Assembly: GCA_003013855.2 (NCBI GenBank)
Contig: ML058484.1
Coordinates: 11,209,344 to 11,273,343, forward strand
Direction of reading: 5' to 3'
DNA: 64,000 nt
DNA from: Liriodendron chinense
Lineage: Eukaryota > Streptophyta > Magnoliopsida > Magnoliales > Magnoliaceae
Under the pieces are notes generated by a model, which was given only the letters and a program-made list of their open reading frames with translations, had not been told where the DNA came from and made no database searches. The position numbers were made by a program, and so were the translations under genes. Positions 50,817 to 56,948 of the stretch are shown here, one piece after another (position 1 is the stretch's first letter; each line of letters begins with the position of its first letter).

Positions 50817-53800
50817 GGGGGGGGTTGTATCTGCCTGTTGATGGATTTCCTTGTTTTCAATATATTTGTAAAAAGAAAGATGAAAAACTAGTTCGGAGGT
50901 CTGCCTGTTGATGGATTTCCTTGTTTTCAATATATTTGTAAAAAGAAAGATGAAAAACTAGTTTGGAGGTAAATCTGGATTTTTTTTGTTCCTTTCTGTT
51001 ATTGAAAGTTGAGTATAAATTTAAGAATTGGAAGTGCACCATTAAAAAAAAGAAAGAGAGAAAAAAGAAGACATTAAAAAGAGAATGGGAACTGCAATTT
51101 ATTTGGTTTGGCAATTAAGCACAATCAGTAATTGTTACCTCTATTTGGGTAAAGTGATTTGTTTTGTTCTCCATCAAATTGTTATCTCCGATTATCTTGA
51201 ATTCAGAATGCTTACATGCTATACTGATTTCTTATTTTTACTTTTTGCAGCTCAAGTTAGTTCAATACCCATAGTTGATGATAACGACTCCTTACTGGAT
51301 ATTTATTCTAGAAGGTAATCTTTTCTTCCCATCCAATGCAAATGTTGCATTTCCTAATTGAATGTGCTTGTGCATGTTGGGCCAGAGCGATGATCAATTA
51401 TTACTGTTCTCCCTTTCTGAAGGTGATTTGTAATTTAATATTTTTTTACAGTGACATCACAGCTTTGGCAAAAGACAGAGCTTATGCACAGATCCACCTT
51501 GATGAAATGAGTATTCATCAGGTAACTGCTTGAACTTGATTTTCTTGGAATATATATTAATTCTTTGACACACGTTTGCTGCATTTGTTAATCTAACATG
51601 CCCTACTTTGGTATTTTAACATTTTCACTTTTACACTGTACGGATGCTGGAACTAAATGGAACTGGTACTTCTATCGGAACACAGACATGCCTGTGATGG
51701 TGGGTCACCATTTTTAAGTTCTGATGTCTCATCCACCTTACATATGACATATGTGTGTGGCAAGCCAGACTGTTGAAACATAGGGCAGATTGTGGATGGA
51801 TATAGCCTGATGTCACACTGATTGAATGACACGTGGCTTTCAAATAGACAGTTAAAATAAGAAGGTTGGAGGTCTAGTTTCAAAGAGCAAAAGATGAGTG
51901 TTAAGACCCCTTTTTTTTCATCTGAAGGATGATTGTTAGGACCTTTTTTTTAATGAAACGATGATAATTTTATTTCTAAAGAGCCAAGGCTCAGAAATAT
52001 ACAAACATACAAAAACTGAGAAAGTTACAACTTCCCCCAACATTCCAGGAAAGCACCCAATATCTTTGTAGATAATGCCCATTCTATTACAAGGGATTTG
52101 ACTCTGCTGAAAACCTGGCAAACCTGCCTCTTGCCATTCCTGAAACATAGCTCATTTATTTCTAGCCACAGAGGCCAGAGCCCATATGTCTGCTAATAGC
52201 CAGACTTTTATCCCGGTTTTCTTTAAGCCCCCACCATGCCACATAAAAAAGAAACCATCAACGGATTTTGGCAAAACCCATGAAATTCTGAACATAATGG
52301 AAAAAAATTTCCCATATCCGTTTGCAAAAGAACAATGGAGGAAGAGGTGATCCACCTATTCCTCATCTCTCATACACATTGGGCAAATATTCAGTAGAAT
52401 AAAGCTTTGTTTGCGAAGATTATGTATTTTAAGCGAGCACCTTCTTCCTCCCTACTAGCCCCGCAAGTGCCACCACCTTTGGAGGAGCACCACACTGCCA
52501 AATAAACGTTGGTGGACAAACCCCACCTCTAGAGACAAACTGACTTGTGAGCATGTAGAAGAATTTCACTGTAAACTTTCTAGACCAGTCTTTTAGCCAT
52601 TTCGTAGAATCCGGTTCCGAGATTACTGGAGATATCTTTGATAACAGTTCCAACAGACTAATAAATTCTGCAATGTTGAACAGATATGTTCTGTCCACAA
52701 TGGTGCTCACAATTCGGGCATTTCTGGTTTCTGTTCTTCTATGCTGCGTGTCCCAGTGGATGATGCATGACTGCTTGAAAAAAGGCAGAGAGCTATCACC
52801 ATTCACCAGGTCCTCTTGAGCAGTATCTTTTTGCACATACTTTATGGGACAATTTTGGGCCGTTAAAGAACATGTTCATAGGATAAGTCTAGCTGACATG
52901 AGGATGTTGAGATGGATGTGTGGCAAGACGAGGAAGAATAGAATTAGAAATGAATGCATTCGAGAACTTTGGAGTAGTTATAAGATGAGGGAAGACTTAG
53001 GGCCTGTTTGATGAGGAAGAAAAAGAAAGGAAAAGGAAGCAAAATTGCAATGATGATGCCACCATGGTAAAAGAGTGGGTTCCAAGACTCGGGTTGTGTT
53101 TGATTTGCAAGGAAAAATGTTGAAATCCCATTTTATTATGGTCTTCTCCTGTGTTTTAAATAGCTATGCTATGTAGCGTGTAGCTTATGCTAAGTAGCAT
53201 AGCATGGCCTTATCGCTACGTAGCTCCTGAAAATAGCTTAAGTTGCATGTAGCCTATGCGACATCATATATTGCATACGCTACACGCTAAGTAACTACGC
53301 TACACGCTATGTAGCTCACATGCTGTTTTCAATGATTTGTTAGATTTTTTCATTTCCAATAAAAATTAGTTAACCTTTTTAATGATTTTAGTAAATTGAT
53401 ATAAAAAACAATATTAAATCAGTTTCATTGCTCTTTCTTTACCTTTATACTTGATCATTGCCTTTTTCCTATTACTTTAGGTTCCATTTTGTTGCACCAA
53501 AAACAATGAAATTTTGTTAACTTTCATTATGAATCAGTCTAATTTGGTACAGAATATCATGACATTGGTGCAACCAAGCATCTTGATTAAAAAACTAGTA
53601 GCGGCGTGCTGCTTACGCTACACGCTATGTAGCTTACGCCTCACGCTTCAAAGGGGTGAACGTTATGCTACACGCTATTCGCTATTTAAAACACTGGTCT
53701 TCTCATATCAGGTACCAAAGAAGCAAATGTGGATAAGGCGAATGATGATGCCATGGAATCCACAATTTCCCTGCTAAACCAAATAGGAGAAAATGCAAAT

Positions 53801-55698
53801 CTAGGGAAAAATGCTTTCTTTTCTTACGAAATCCACATAATCAAACAAGCCCCTAGATGATTAACCATGTGCAGCGGAGACCAAGAACTGCGCTGTTTAG
53901 GAAGAGTGGGTTCAAGTGGAAGGCTCTAAAAGGGCAAGGGGAAGGTCCAAAAGGACGCGGGGGGAGGTAGTAAGAAAAGACTTGATGAATGATGACCTTG
54001 GTCTATCTGAAGTTGCGGCCCTTGATAGAGTGGAATGGTGGAAAGGGATCCATGTAGCCAGATCCCAGTTACCTGGGAGAGATGATGATTATGGTGTCCT
54101 TTTTTATGTTTATGTTTTACTAAATAGTTACTATTTGCAACATTAAAGCATTGAATTCCATTTATTGTAGGTTCAAATTAATATTGTTACCATGGTTCTA
54201 AACCCAAAATCTTGAACTCAAATAAAAATCCGAGGGATCAAGTTGACTTGAAGCCTCAGTCAAAAGCACAATAATTAGTAGTTGTTTTAAATAAAAAATT
54301 ATGGTAAGATTCATTAACTAGTAAAAAAATGAAAAGTCAATAGATAACTTAGAAAAACCAAGGTCCAAAAAAAATGAAGGAAAAAAAAGGAAAGGAAAAT
54401 GATGAGTATGAGTTTCTAATCGAGTTGACTTGAAATCCCATTGAGTTGAATCAACCTGGTTGAATTTGGAGTTGACATGATGAGTTTTTAAATTAGGACT
54501 CTCAATTTTGTCCACAAGGGGTGGGTTGTATGTCACGTTACAGTAGGAATTAGAGTTGTTTAATCCTTGACCGGACAATAGGTTCAACACTTGTCCATTA
54601 ATAGGTTGTACATCATATTACAGTTGGAATTAGAGTTGTTTTATCCTTGACCTGATGATAGGTTCAACACTTAGTTGCATGATCCTTATAAGTAGGTGCT
54701 GCTCCCGCTTCAGACTTGCGCCCGTGCTTCCTAATACTTGATAACATTTCGAGACTGATGCTTCCCCACTCCTGCACTCAAATTTGTTGCCACTTCGCTC
54801 CATGCTTTGTGCAACTATAGATCAGCATCTTGAGTCCTCTGTTTAAGTGGGACCCATGTTTCAAGTCCAATCTGTTGGGTTGATAACCCATACTAGACTG
54901 ACCATTTCACAAGAATCCCCTTTGGGGGGTATTCTCAACCCTTCCATTGGTAGCCTAAAATAGATGGTAAGAAAAGAAATACACATTGTTCACATTCAAC
55001 TGAAAAAGGCCAAATATTTGGTGGCTGTGATCTTCTATATGGGAGATTTTGTTTTGGGCGTGGTCTACCTACAGTGGGGGTACCATCAGAGTAATTTTTG
55101 TGGCTGTTATCTTCAATATGGGAGATTATTTTGGGAACCATCCATCTACATTAGGGGGCCCATCAGAGTAACAGCCCGGTTCACGGAACCATGAACCCAC
55201 ATGCATAAACCGAAACCCAAGGACAACTGAACCATGGGACCATTCGTACAAACTGAGAACCTGATGATCATTATGCATATCCGTTGGTCGAGGACCATAT
55301 AATATAATGGCTTTATGAAATGGTTATTCATTTGAGTTCAAGGTGGTCAATTGTTCTTCACCTGAATTATTTATTTTCTGTTTCTCTGCAAAATTCAGGC
55401 GCTGCAACTTGGACAGGATGCGAATCCTTCCATTGGCTTTTTTAATGGACAGAGATGCCAGATGTGTCTGCGGTCCGATCCTCTACACAAAGTGATGGAG
55501 CGGTTGGCAAATCCAGGTAAAACCAACTCTCTTACTGAAAATTTTGCTTTTCTTCTCTGAAGCCCCCCTTCACTGGTTCCATCTTGTAATGCAAATGGAT
55601 TTTCAGGGGTACGACGCCTCGTGATCGTGGAGGCTGGCAGCAAGCGTGTGGAAGGCATCATTTCATTGAGTGACGTGTTCAGGTTCTTGCTCGGTTAG
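10211..55698 (+). CDS. SNF4: SNF4/KINbeta-gamma, regulatory subunit of SnRK1 kinase (13 exons)
   Basis: Encodes the plant-specific beta-gamma subunit that completes the SnRK1 complex, the plant counterpart of AMPK/SNF1, and so takes part in energy and sugar-starvation signalling. Exons: 10211-10338, 11640-11727, 12160-12345, 24849-24983, 25098-25157, 25863-25952, 37493-37624, 38559-38703, 38777-38950, 51251-51314, 51452-51521, 55399-55516, 55607-55698. The total is 493 aa, close to the Arabidopsis protein. Residues about 24-102 form a CBM48 glycogen-binding-type domain (TRFVWPYGG, GSFTRW, FKFFVDGEYRHDE). Residues about 160-493 hold four CBS motifs, including VIALDINLPVKQAF, PLWDFYKGQFVGVL, IPIVDDNDSLLDIYSRSDI and VEGIISLSDVF at the C-terminus. 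All introns are GT-AG and phases agree. Four TE-filled introns make the gene 45.5 kb long. No broken residue seen; I expect it to be functional. Confidence 0.97.
10374..10648. mobile_element. Tourist-like (PIF/Harbinger) MITE in SNF4 intron 1
   Basis: Terminal inverted repeats GGCTGCGTTTGGATGT and GGTTGCGTTTGGATGT (one mismatch over the first 16 bases), flanked by TTA on the left and TTG on the right, a decayed 3-bp duplication. 275 bp, non-coding. Confidence 0.75.
11179..11409. mobile_element. Degenerate GTAACGGCC-word MITE in SNF4 intron 1
   Basis: It starts CAAGGTATTCAATAACAGT and ends TTTTGGGATACCCTG, like the better copy at 23201-23479, and is full of GTAACGGCC/GGCCGTTAC words. The target duplication is no longer clear. 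Confidence 0.55.
11640..11727 (+). CDS. SNF4: SNF4 exon 2 (residues 43-72)
   Basis: Acceptor CCCCCTTAG, donor GTGAGC. Encodes WSEHLPMSPVEGCPTVFQ and the middle of the CBM48 domain; ends in phase 0 after LHQ. Confidence 0.95.
12160..12345 (+). CDS. SNF4: SNF4 exon 3 (residues 73-134)
   Basis: Acceptor GGCATACAG, donor GTAAGT. Encodes FKFFVDGEYRHDERQPFV (end of CBM48) and the linker with NMDVDNDAFQRV. Intron 2 happens to be open in one frame, so a naive ORF reads through it. Confidence 0.95.
12534..12800 (-). mobile_element. 5'-truncated L1-type LINE fragment, intron 3
   Basis: On the minus strand it encodes the tail of the zf-RVT region (FWAIWGSRN...). The same sequence occurs at the 3' end of the sense LINE at about 34495-34600. 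The T-run at its left end is the poly-A side. Confidence 0.65.
12970..13440. other. Intron 3 stretch with a T-run, no clear content
   Basis: The run of about 15 T at 12970 followed by GAAGGGTTATGAATAAATAT could be the 3' end of another antisense LINE stub, but I see no protein similarity. The rest is unremarkable. Confidence 0.3.
13545..14497. mobile_element. Inverted-repeat element of unknown class, intron 3
   Basis: The left arm (about 13545-13850) read on + and the right arm (about 14190-14497) read on - encode similar peptides: AKRDNYYGALEF versus AKRDNDYDTTEF, and VFGSDYMGVGDNDNVE versus VFGRNYMGIVDGDDVK. The arms are separated by about 340 bp. The copia fragment to the right stops abruptly at about 14510-14520. 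I do not recognise the family; a foldback or long-TIR element is possible. Confidence 0.5.
14510..17480 (-). pseudogene. copia pol remnant (integrase, RT, RNase H) of the antisense element
   Basis: Integrase signs: HLDVWSLVQVS, FVIFVDDCSRMIWLYL, LRSDNAKE and HTPRHNRVVG (16803-16402), then AACYLMNIMHSSVLGGKSPF (16411-16199). The RT includes a FFHGDL-type motif near 15380-15340 and SQLVGKLIYLTITRPDITY (14924-14739). The RNase H start has VIRSSAKVEYRVMA (14662-14468). The frame is broken many times. Confidence 0.8.
17594..18358 (-). pseudogene. LINE C-terminal zf-RVT region
   Basis: Encodes WAPPCRQNLDDEEVVELISL, FIWRYGGPPKVAALAWLVGR and the zinc-binding-type LPNVCLMCMSDEESVDHLFS with HCPF. This is the standard C-terminal region of plant L1-type LINEs. 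The frame is open, but it has lost its natural junction with RT. Confidence 0.85.
18234..19400 (-). pseudogene. LINE reverse transcriptase, truncated at RQGDPISPYLF
   Basis: A 388-codon open frame with GSDKAPGPDGFPMAFYQRFW, FRHISLLGSPYKILAKVLASR, KLDIEKAYDHVDWDFLDYM and GLRQGDPISPYLF. The next motif (YADD-type catalytic site) and the following thumb region are absent: after SPYLF the frame runs through a duplicated 32-bp piece into sequence that belongs just before zf-RVT. Confidence 0.88.
19500..20260 (-). pseudogene. LINE apurinic endonuclease domain remnant
   Basis: The domain starts with MRIMSWNVRGQG (20240), then GGILVIWD, VVYGPCRPSFRANFWEEL, CVGGDFNVARFTYEKS, FTWSNGQARATMSKLDR and SDHCPVLLE. 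These are the usual catalytic blocks of plant L1 endonucleases. There is a frameshift near 20060. Confidence 0.85.
20237..20920 (-). pseudogene. LINE ORF1 C-terminal remnant
   Basis: 5'-truncated protein-coding remains upstream of the endonuclease (20920-20467 and 20440-20237), rich in Glu, Ser and Thr. The two frames are offset. No motif that I recognise. Confidence 0.5.
20960..22310 (-). pseudogene. copia gag remnant of the antisense element
   Basis: 21434-21222 encodes FLSGLYPKFKPVRSHVLGG in the style of copia gag. About 21030-21100 is the zinc-knuckle region (HCAHCG-type, CNH) before a Gly/Arg-rich part. The start region is near 22310. Confidence 0.65.
22311..22590 (-). repeat. Primer site and 5' LTR of the antisense copia element
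   Basis: TTTGATACCA (about 22309-22318) is the reverse complement of a TGGTATCA-type tRNA-Met primer site, and TGTTGAATTGTAG follows immediately as the LTR edge. The outer LTR edge is uncertain and I found no partner LTR on the left. Confidence 0.6.
22600..23200. repeat. Low-complexity stretch with A- and C-homopolymers, intron 3
   Basis: Contains T-runs, an A-run of about 24 at 22926-22949 and a C27 run at 23071-23097, embedded in diverged partial duplicates of a 'cgaaat/ccgaaatcc...tttttt' unit. Non-coding. Confidence 0.6.
23201..23479. mobile_element. hAT-type MITE built of GTAACGGCC words
   Basis: Terminal inverted repeats CAAGGTGTCCCATAACGGT and CAAGGTATCCCAAAACGGT; exact 8-bp target duplication GTTTCAAC (23193-23200 and 23480-23487). 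The body is almost entirely GTAACGG/CCGTTAC words. Confidence 0.88.
23488..23707. repeat. ATATCAGCAATATC-word element with terminal hairpin
   Basis: Begins with a hairpin at 23488-23518 (14-bp arms CTTGCATCAGCAAT, 3-nt loop) and ends with repeated ATATCAGCAATATCAGTGATA words. It looks like another short inverted-repeat element, but no target duplication is clear. Confidence 0.45.
23720..24848. other. Remainder of intron 3, no element recognised
   Basis: Includes short (GGGTCAGG)-like words around 23790-23950 and a CACGTGT at about 23992. Otherwise it looks like single-copy intron sequence up to the exon 4 acceptor. Confidence 0.4.
24849..24983 (+). CDS. SNF4: SNF4 exon 4 (residues 135-179)
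   Basis: Acceptor GCAAACAG, donor GTTTGA. Encodes VTLSDGTLQEAGPRISEAD and the start of the first CBS motif (FLSTHTAYELLPESGK). It follows the 12.5-kb intron 3. Confidence 0.93.
25098..25157 (+). CDS. SNF4: SNF4 exon 5 (residues 180-199)
   Basis: A 60-nt exon, VIALDINLPVKQAFHILYEQ, flanked by a TTAG acceptor and GTACTA donor. It lies in the first CBS motif. Confidence 0.95.
25863..25952 (+). CDS. SNF4: SNF4 exon 6 (residues 200-229)
   Basis: Encodes GIPVAPLWDFYKGQFVGVL and SALDFILILRE, completing CBS1. Acceptor TTCCAG, donor GTATGT. Confidence 0.95.
26705..27644 (+). mobile_element. 5'-truncated sense LINE inserted in the antisense LINE
   Basis: Flanked by the 14-bp duplication ATCACATCCCTCTC (26691-26704 and 27645-27658). 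It encodes the end of zf-RVT (DHLFIHCPFSSDIWWSVL, IWMERNNRCFR) and ends in a poly-A tail. It is itself interrupted at 27030-27451 by another LINE. Confidence 0.85.
27030..27451 (+). mobile_element. Innermost LINE fragment with inverted 5' part
   Basis: Flanked by the 16-bp duplication TTGTCGCTTTTGGGGA (27014-27029 and 27452-27467). Its first ~100 bp (27030-27130) encode the zf-RVT block LPNICIMCMGDEETIDHLF on the minus strand. The rest (27180-27433) is a sense LINE 3' end (FWVIWGARNDPCFRN) followed by a poly-A tail. The layout fits a 5' inversion by twin priming. Confidence 0.8.
28990..31370 (+). pseudogene. LINE ORF1 with RRM-like domain
   Basis: About 29060-29260 encodes RTLYVAGFPKGWLP (RNP2-like LYVAGF) and, after one frameshift, CGFAFVRMSSEELARTVKLL (RNP1-like). 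Together they give an RNA-recognition-motif layout, known for the ORF1 of some plant L1 elements. Acidic and Ser-rich frames follow to 31130. Confidence 0.6.
31590..34600 (+). pseudogene. LINE ORF2 remnant (endonuclease, RT, zf-RVT)
   Basis: Endonuclease traces include GAAGGIIVSW and GDFNVVRFSHEKSKGSR-like sequence near 31880-31930. RT traces: EEIKWQQRSRVMWLKDGAKN (32410), EKAPGPDGFPMLFFQKFW (32725) and PINLIGVLYKILTKILASRF (32925). Near 33130 the sequence jumps to MLLFCDVD, so the conserved block between the template-binding and catalytic motifs is deleted. zf-RVT: WNPPCRKNMTDEEIIEFARL and LPNICLMCMEDVESIDHL (34280). Confidence 0.8.
34741..35843. other. Intron 6 stretch, nothing recognised
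   Basis: AT-rich, with T-runs at 34786-34802 and a (CT)n patch at 35727-35748. No coding or terminal-repeat signal that I can support. Confidence 0.4.
35844..35898. repeat. (TA)n microsatellite
   Basis: About 27 TA units directly left of the long-TIR element. A second (TA)n tract lies at its right side (36444-36470), so the element sits inside a TA microsatellite. Confidence 0.9.
35899..36443. mobile_element. MITE with 72/73-bp terminal inverted repeats and nested palindrome
   Basis: Left arm 35900-35971 and right arm 36371-36443 are inverted copies that differ by one inserted base. Each arm contains a near-perfect palindrome (ACCTCATGGGAATTCCCATG and its continuation GAGGT), then GTGTGGGCCCCAC. 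Insertion in (TA)n hides the target duplication; a TA-targeting family is likely. Non-coding. Confidence 0.88.
36444..36470. repeat. (TA)n microsatellite, right side
   Basis: Right half of the TA tract into which the long-TIR element inserted. Confidence 0.85.
36471..37354. mobile_element. Putative MITE built of ATCGTACGATTCG words
   Basis: The ends look like inverted copies: TTATCAAATCGAAAATCGTA on the left and TTATCAAAATCGTATGATTC (reverse complement) on the right. The right 150 bp consist of ACGATTCGTACG-like words. It lies between the TA tract and a (CA)n tract, which obscures any target duplication. Confidence 0.55.
37355..37380. repeat. (CA)n microsatellite
   Basis: About 13 CA units just left of SNF4 exon 7. 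Confidence 0.85.
37493..37624 (+). CDS. SNF4: SNF4 exon 7 (residues 230-273)
   Basis: Encodes LGNHGSNLTEEELETHTISA and the basic stretch after it. Acceptor ATTGCAG, donor GTAAGT. It follows the 11.5-kb intron 6. Confidence 0.95.
37748..37769. repeat. (GAT)n microsatellite in intron 7
   Basis: Seven GAT units followed by GAC GAC, inside intron 7 of SNF4. Confidence 0.8.
38559..38703 (+). CDS. SNF4: SNF4 exon 8 (residues 274-322)
   Basis: Encodes AGPYDSLKDVALKILQNEVA through LHLASLSGILK (CBS2). Ends inside Cys322 at donor GTAAGA. Confidence 0.95.
38777..38950 (+). CDS. SNF4: SNF4 exon 9 (residues 322-380)
   Basis: Preceded by a 73-bp intron. Encodes CICRHFRHSSGSLPILQQPI and the start of CBS3 (LRPHASLSSALSLLVQ). 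Donor GTAGAT. Confidence 0.94.
38951..39650. other. Start of intron 9, nothing recognised
   Basis: Contains small hairpins of CCACCA/TGGTGG type near 39318 and 39405. No element boundaries are clear. Confidence 0.35.
39840..40463 (-). mobile_element. Antisense LINE fragment with duplicated zf-RVT zinc block
   Basis: Minus-strand zf-RVT with SVRTFYEVL, PLRVLTFGWLKGKSKAQTID and two copies of the NLRKRHMILPNVCYL block with its downstream Cys/His part. The copies lie at 39931-40042 and 40056-40167, about 125 bp apart. Confidence 0.75.
40464..42104. other. Intron 9 stretch, no assigned content; G24 homopolymer
   Basis: 40500-41000 is purine-rich on + and may be upstream LINE sequence on the minus strand, but it has no motif I can name. 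A T8G24 run lies at 40973-41004. 41400-42104 looks like plain intron. Confidence 0.35.
44779..47255. mobile_element. Non-autonomous hAT built of TATCGATATCG words, inside the hAT transposase
   Basis: It starts CAGTGTTCAAAATATCG and ends CGATATTTAAAACACTG; exact 8-bp target duplication CCTATATC (44771-44778 and 47256-47263). The terminal segment starting CAGTGTTC is repeated at 45475. Three diverged ~305-bp tandem units lie at 45900-46680. No transposase is present. Confidence 0.88.
45900..46680. repeat. Three ~305-bp tandem repeats inside the non-autonomous hAT
   Basis: Units start near 45900, 46203 and 46516 with GGGGGAAAATG, then 'gatcagc(c/a)cccctac' and 'aatttgggaggaattg'. They are diverged and AT-rich. 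Confidence 0.75.
48060..49090. other. 5' flank of the hAT transposase: low-complexity CTTGAA and AGTACTAA words
   Basis: 48290-48500 is dominated by TCTTGAA/CTTGAAAC words and 48080-48240 by CTAAGTAGTA-like words. This is the presumed upstream region of the hAT transposase. No coding signal. Confidence 0.5.
50743..50812. repeat. (TG)n microsatellite
   Basis: About 35 TG units followed by a short G-run, near the end of intron 9. Confidence 0.9.
50831..50970. repeat. Two 70-bp tandem repeats in intron 9
   Basis: 50831-50900 and 50901-50970 are almost identical (one base differs near the end), so the duplication is recent. It lies 18 bp after the (TG)n tract. Confidence 0.92.
51251..51314 (+). 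CDS. SNF4: SNF4 exon 10 (residues 380-401)
   Basis: Encodes AQVSSIPIVDDNDSLLDIYS, the heart of CBS3. Acceptor TTTTTGCAG, donor GTAATC. It follows the 12.3-kb intron 9. Confidence 0.95.
51452..51521 (+). CDS. SNF4: SNF4 exon 11 (residues 401-424)
   Basis: Encodes SDITALAKDRAYAQIHLDEM and SIHQ. Acceptor TTTTACAG, donor GTAACT. Confidence 0.95.
51943..52835 (-). mobile_element. 5'-truncated antisense LINE, intron 11
   Basis: T-run at 51943, then a 3' end similar to that of the LINE at 17500. The minus strand encodes FIWQCGAPPKVVALAGLVGR and a degraded zinc block (MDHLFLHCSFANGYGKFF). 5'-truncated within or just before zf-RVT. Confidence 0.75.
53000..53853. mobile_element. Tourist-like MITE in the RTE fragment, itself carrying a hAT MITE
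   Basis: Terminal inverted repeats GGGCCTGTTTGAT and GGGGCTTGTTTGAT; flanked by TTA on the left and TAG on the right. Without the nested hAT MITE it is about 300 bp. Confidence 0.72.
53149..53696. mobile_element. hAT-type MITE built of TAGCGTGTAGC words
   Basis: Terminal inverted repeats CTGTGTTTTAAATAGC and CAGTGTTTTAAATAGC (one mismatch); exact 8-bp target duplication GTCTTCTC (53141-53148 and 53697-53704). The ends are filled with GCTACGTAGC/TAGCGTGTAGC words, the middle is AT-rich. Confidence 0.9.
54524..54676. repeat. Two ~80-bp tandem repeats in intron 11
   Basis: Units begin GGTTGTA at 54524 and 54604 and share 'ggaattagagttgttt(a/t)atccttgacc'. Diverged by several bases. Confidence 0.8.
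55021..55172. repeat. Two ~79-bp tandem repeats in intron 11
   Basis: Units begin GTGGCTGT at 55021 and 55100 and both end with CATCAGAGTAA. Moderately diverged. Confidence 0.8.
55399..55516 (+). CDS. SNF4: SNF4 exon 12 (residues 425-464)
   Basis: Encodes ALQLGQDANPSIGFFNGQRC and QMCLRSDPLHKVMERLANP (CBS4). Acceptor AATTCAG, donor GTAAAA. Confidence 0.95.
55607..55698 (+). CDS. SNF4: SNF4 exon 13 and stop codon (residues 464-493)
   Basis: Encodes GVRRLVIVEAGSKRVEGII and SLSDVFRFLLG, then TAG at 55696-55698. This is the normal C-terminus of the family. Confidence 0.96.
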
Positions 55699-56231
55699 TC
55701 CAATAGTGTTGTTGGATCTCTCCCTTGGGGTGCTACGTGCTCGATTCCTCAGTTCTTGCCGCACTCATCTCCCATTCGCACCCCCTCTGATTGGTGGGCC
55801 ATTTTTATGTGTCGTTGATTGGGTGGGCCTCTATGTTTCAGAGCCTTATCTTTTGGGATAAAAAGGCTACAAGAGGTCTGTAAATTTCCCCTCCGTTTCG
55901 GTCTCCCCCCATCCCTTTAAATTATCATTAGAGACTCTTTGTGCTGCTAGTGGTTGAAGATCATTGGATATTGGACCCTATTCATGATTCAAAAATGCTT
56001 TACTAACAGAAAAAGTAGCAAAAGAAGGAAATGCTAGAAGCAATTTGATGCCAGCTTCCTTGAGAAAATATTAAAGCCATTTTTACTCTTTAATCAGCTA
56101 AAAAATGAAAAGCAGAGAATCACTTTGCTACTCTGGTTGAGTGTGATGTTTTGTACTTGTACAATTGTACAGGGACAAATTATACTGTCAAACTTGTGGG
56201 TCCCACTCGAGGCTGGTCATAAGCCAAAATA
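55699..56231. other. 3' flank of SNF4
   Basis: Should contain the SNF4 3' UTR. No strong AATAAA signal; GGGATAAAAAGG at about 55855 is the nearest A-rich candidate. Nothing else recognised. Confidence 0.4.
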
Positions 56232-56948
56232 GGGCCTCTTGGTTGGGACTAAATGTAGGTGTATGGGGGAATTGGGAGTTAGTGGAGGTAAATGGCATTT
56301 GAGGTGTGTTTATATGGGAGTAAATGCATGGAAATGATATGAAATGGGGATTACTGGGCTCGTAAATGAATTCCTCTCCATGAGAGGATTTGGAAGTAAA
56401 TGGGGTGAAATGCCTTTTTGAGCTCCGCTCGTGTTGAGAGTTGGACAAGTGAACAAAGTTCTTTTGCGCACATCTGTCATACATGTGGTACGCTGATGGT
56501 TCTCTAAAGCAATCCAATTATTAGCTACATCACTAAAATCACACCAATAGAATGATTTAAACCATCCAAAGGTTGCGCATCTAAATGGACGGTAAAAAAA
56601 ACATTGGCAAGTTGCTTGTTTCTGATCCATATGTTTGTGGCCCACCCAAGGCTTGAAATTTCCTCATTTTTGGCCTAAGTATATATTTCAATGGGCTTAT
56701 TACAAAGTCTGTTTAACATGGCATATGCAAAATAATTTGGCATATTAAAGTTGATTTTGGACACCACAATTTTTTACGAATGTAGTGAAAAATTCCAATT
56801 CCTTCCTGTTACTCCCATCAAAACAAAATATTTGAATTTCAAATGCATTTCTTCTACTCCCATCCAAACACAACTGAATAAGCTATTAACTCTCAATTCA
56901 TTTACCTCCAATTCCATTTACCTCCATCTACAAGCTCCCAAATGAGCC
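56232..56948. mobile_element. Putative MITE with long imperfect inverted repeats
   Basis: The left 190 bp and the reverse complement of the right 170 bp share phrases such as GGAGGTAAATGG and GTTTGGATGGGAGTA-like sequence, diverged. Flanked by TA on both sides. Non-coding. Confidence 0.55.

Larger units (their letters stand above)
52836..54100 (+). mobile_element. RTE-type non-LTR retrotransposon 3' fragment, interrupted by a MITE
   Basis: 52839-52998 encodes FWAVKEHVHRISLADMRMLR, WMCGKTRKNRIRNECIRELW and KMREDL, and 53854-54080 continues with RGRGRPK-like sequence and VRKDLMNDDLGLSEVAALDR. This C-terminal block is typical of plant RTE-clade elements. The two halves join where the MITE inserted. 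Confidence 0.75.

Noticed and set aside
50621..50930. Long Thr-His or Cys-Val repeat proteins
   Set aside because: Translations of the (TG)n microsatellite.
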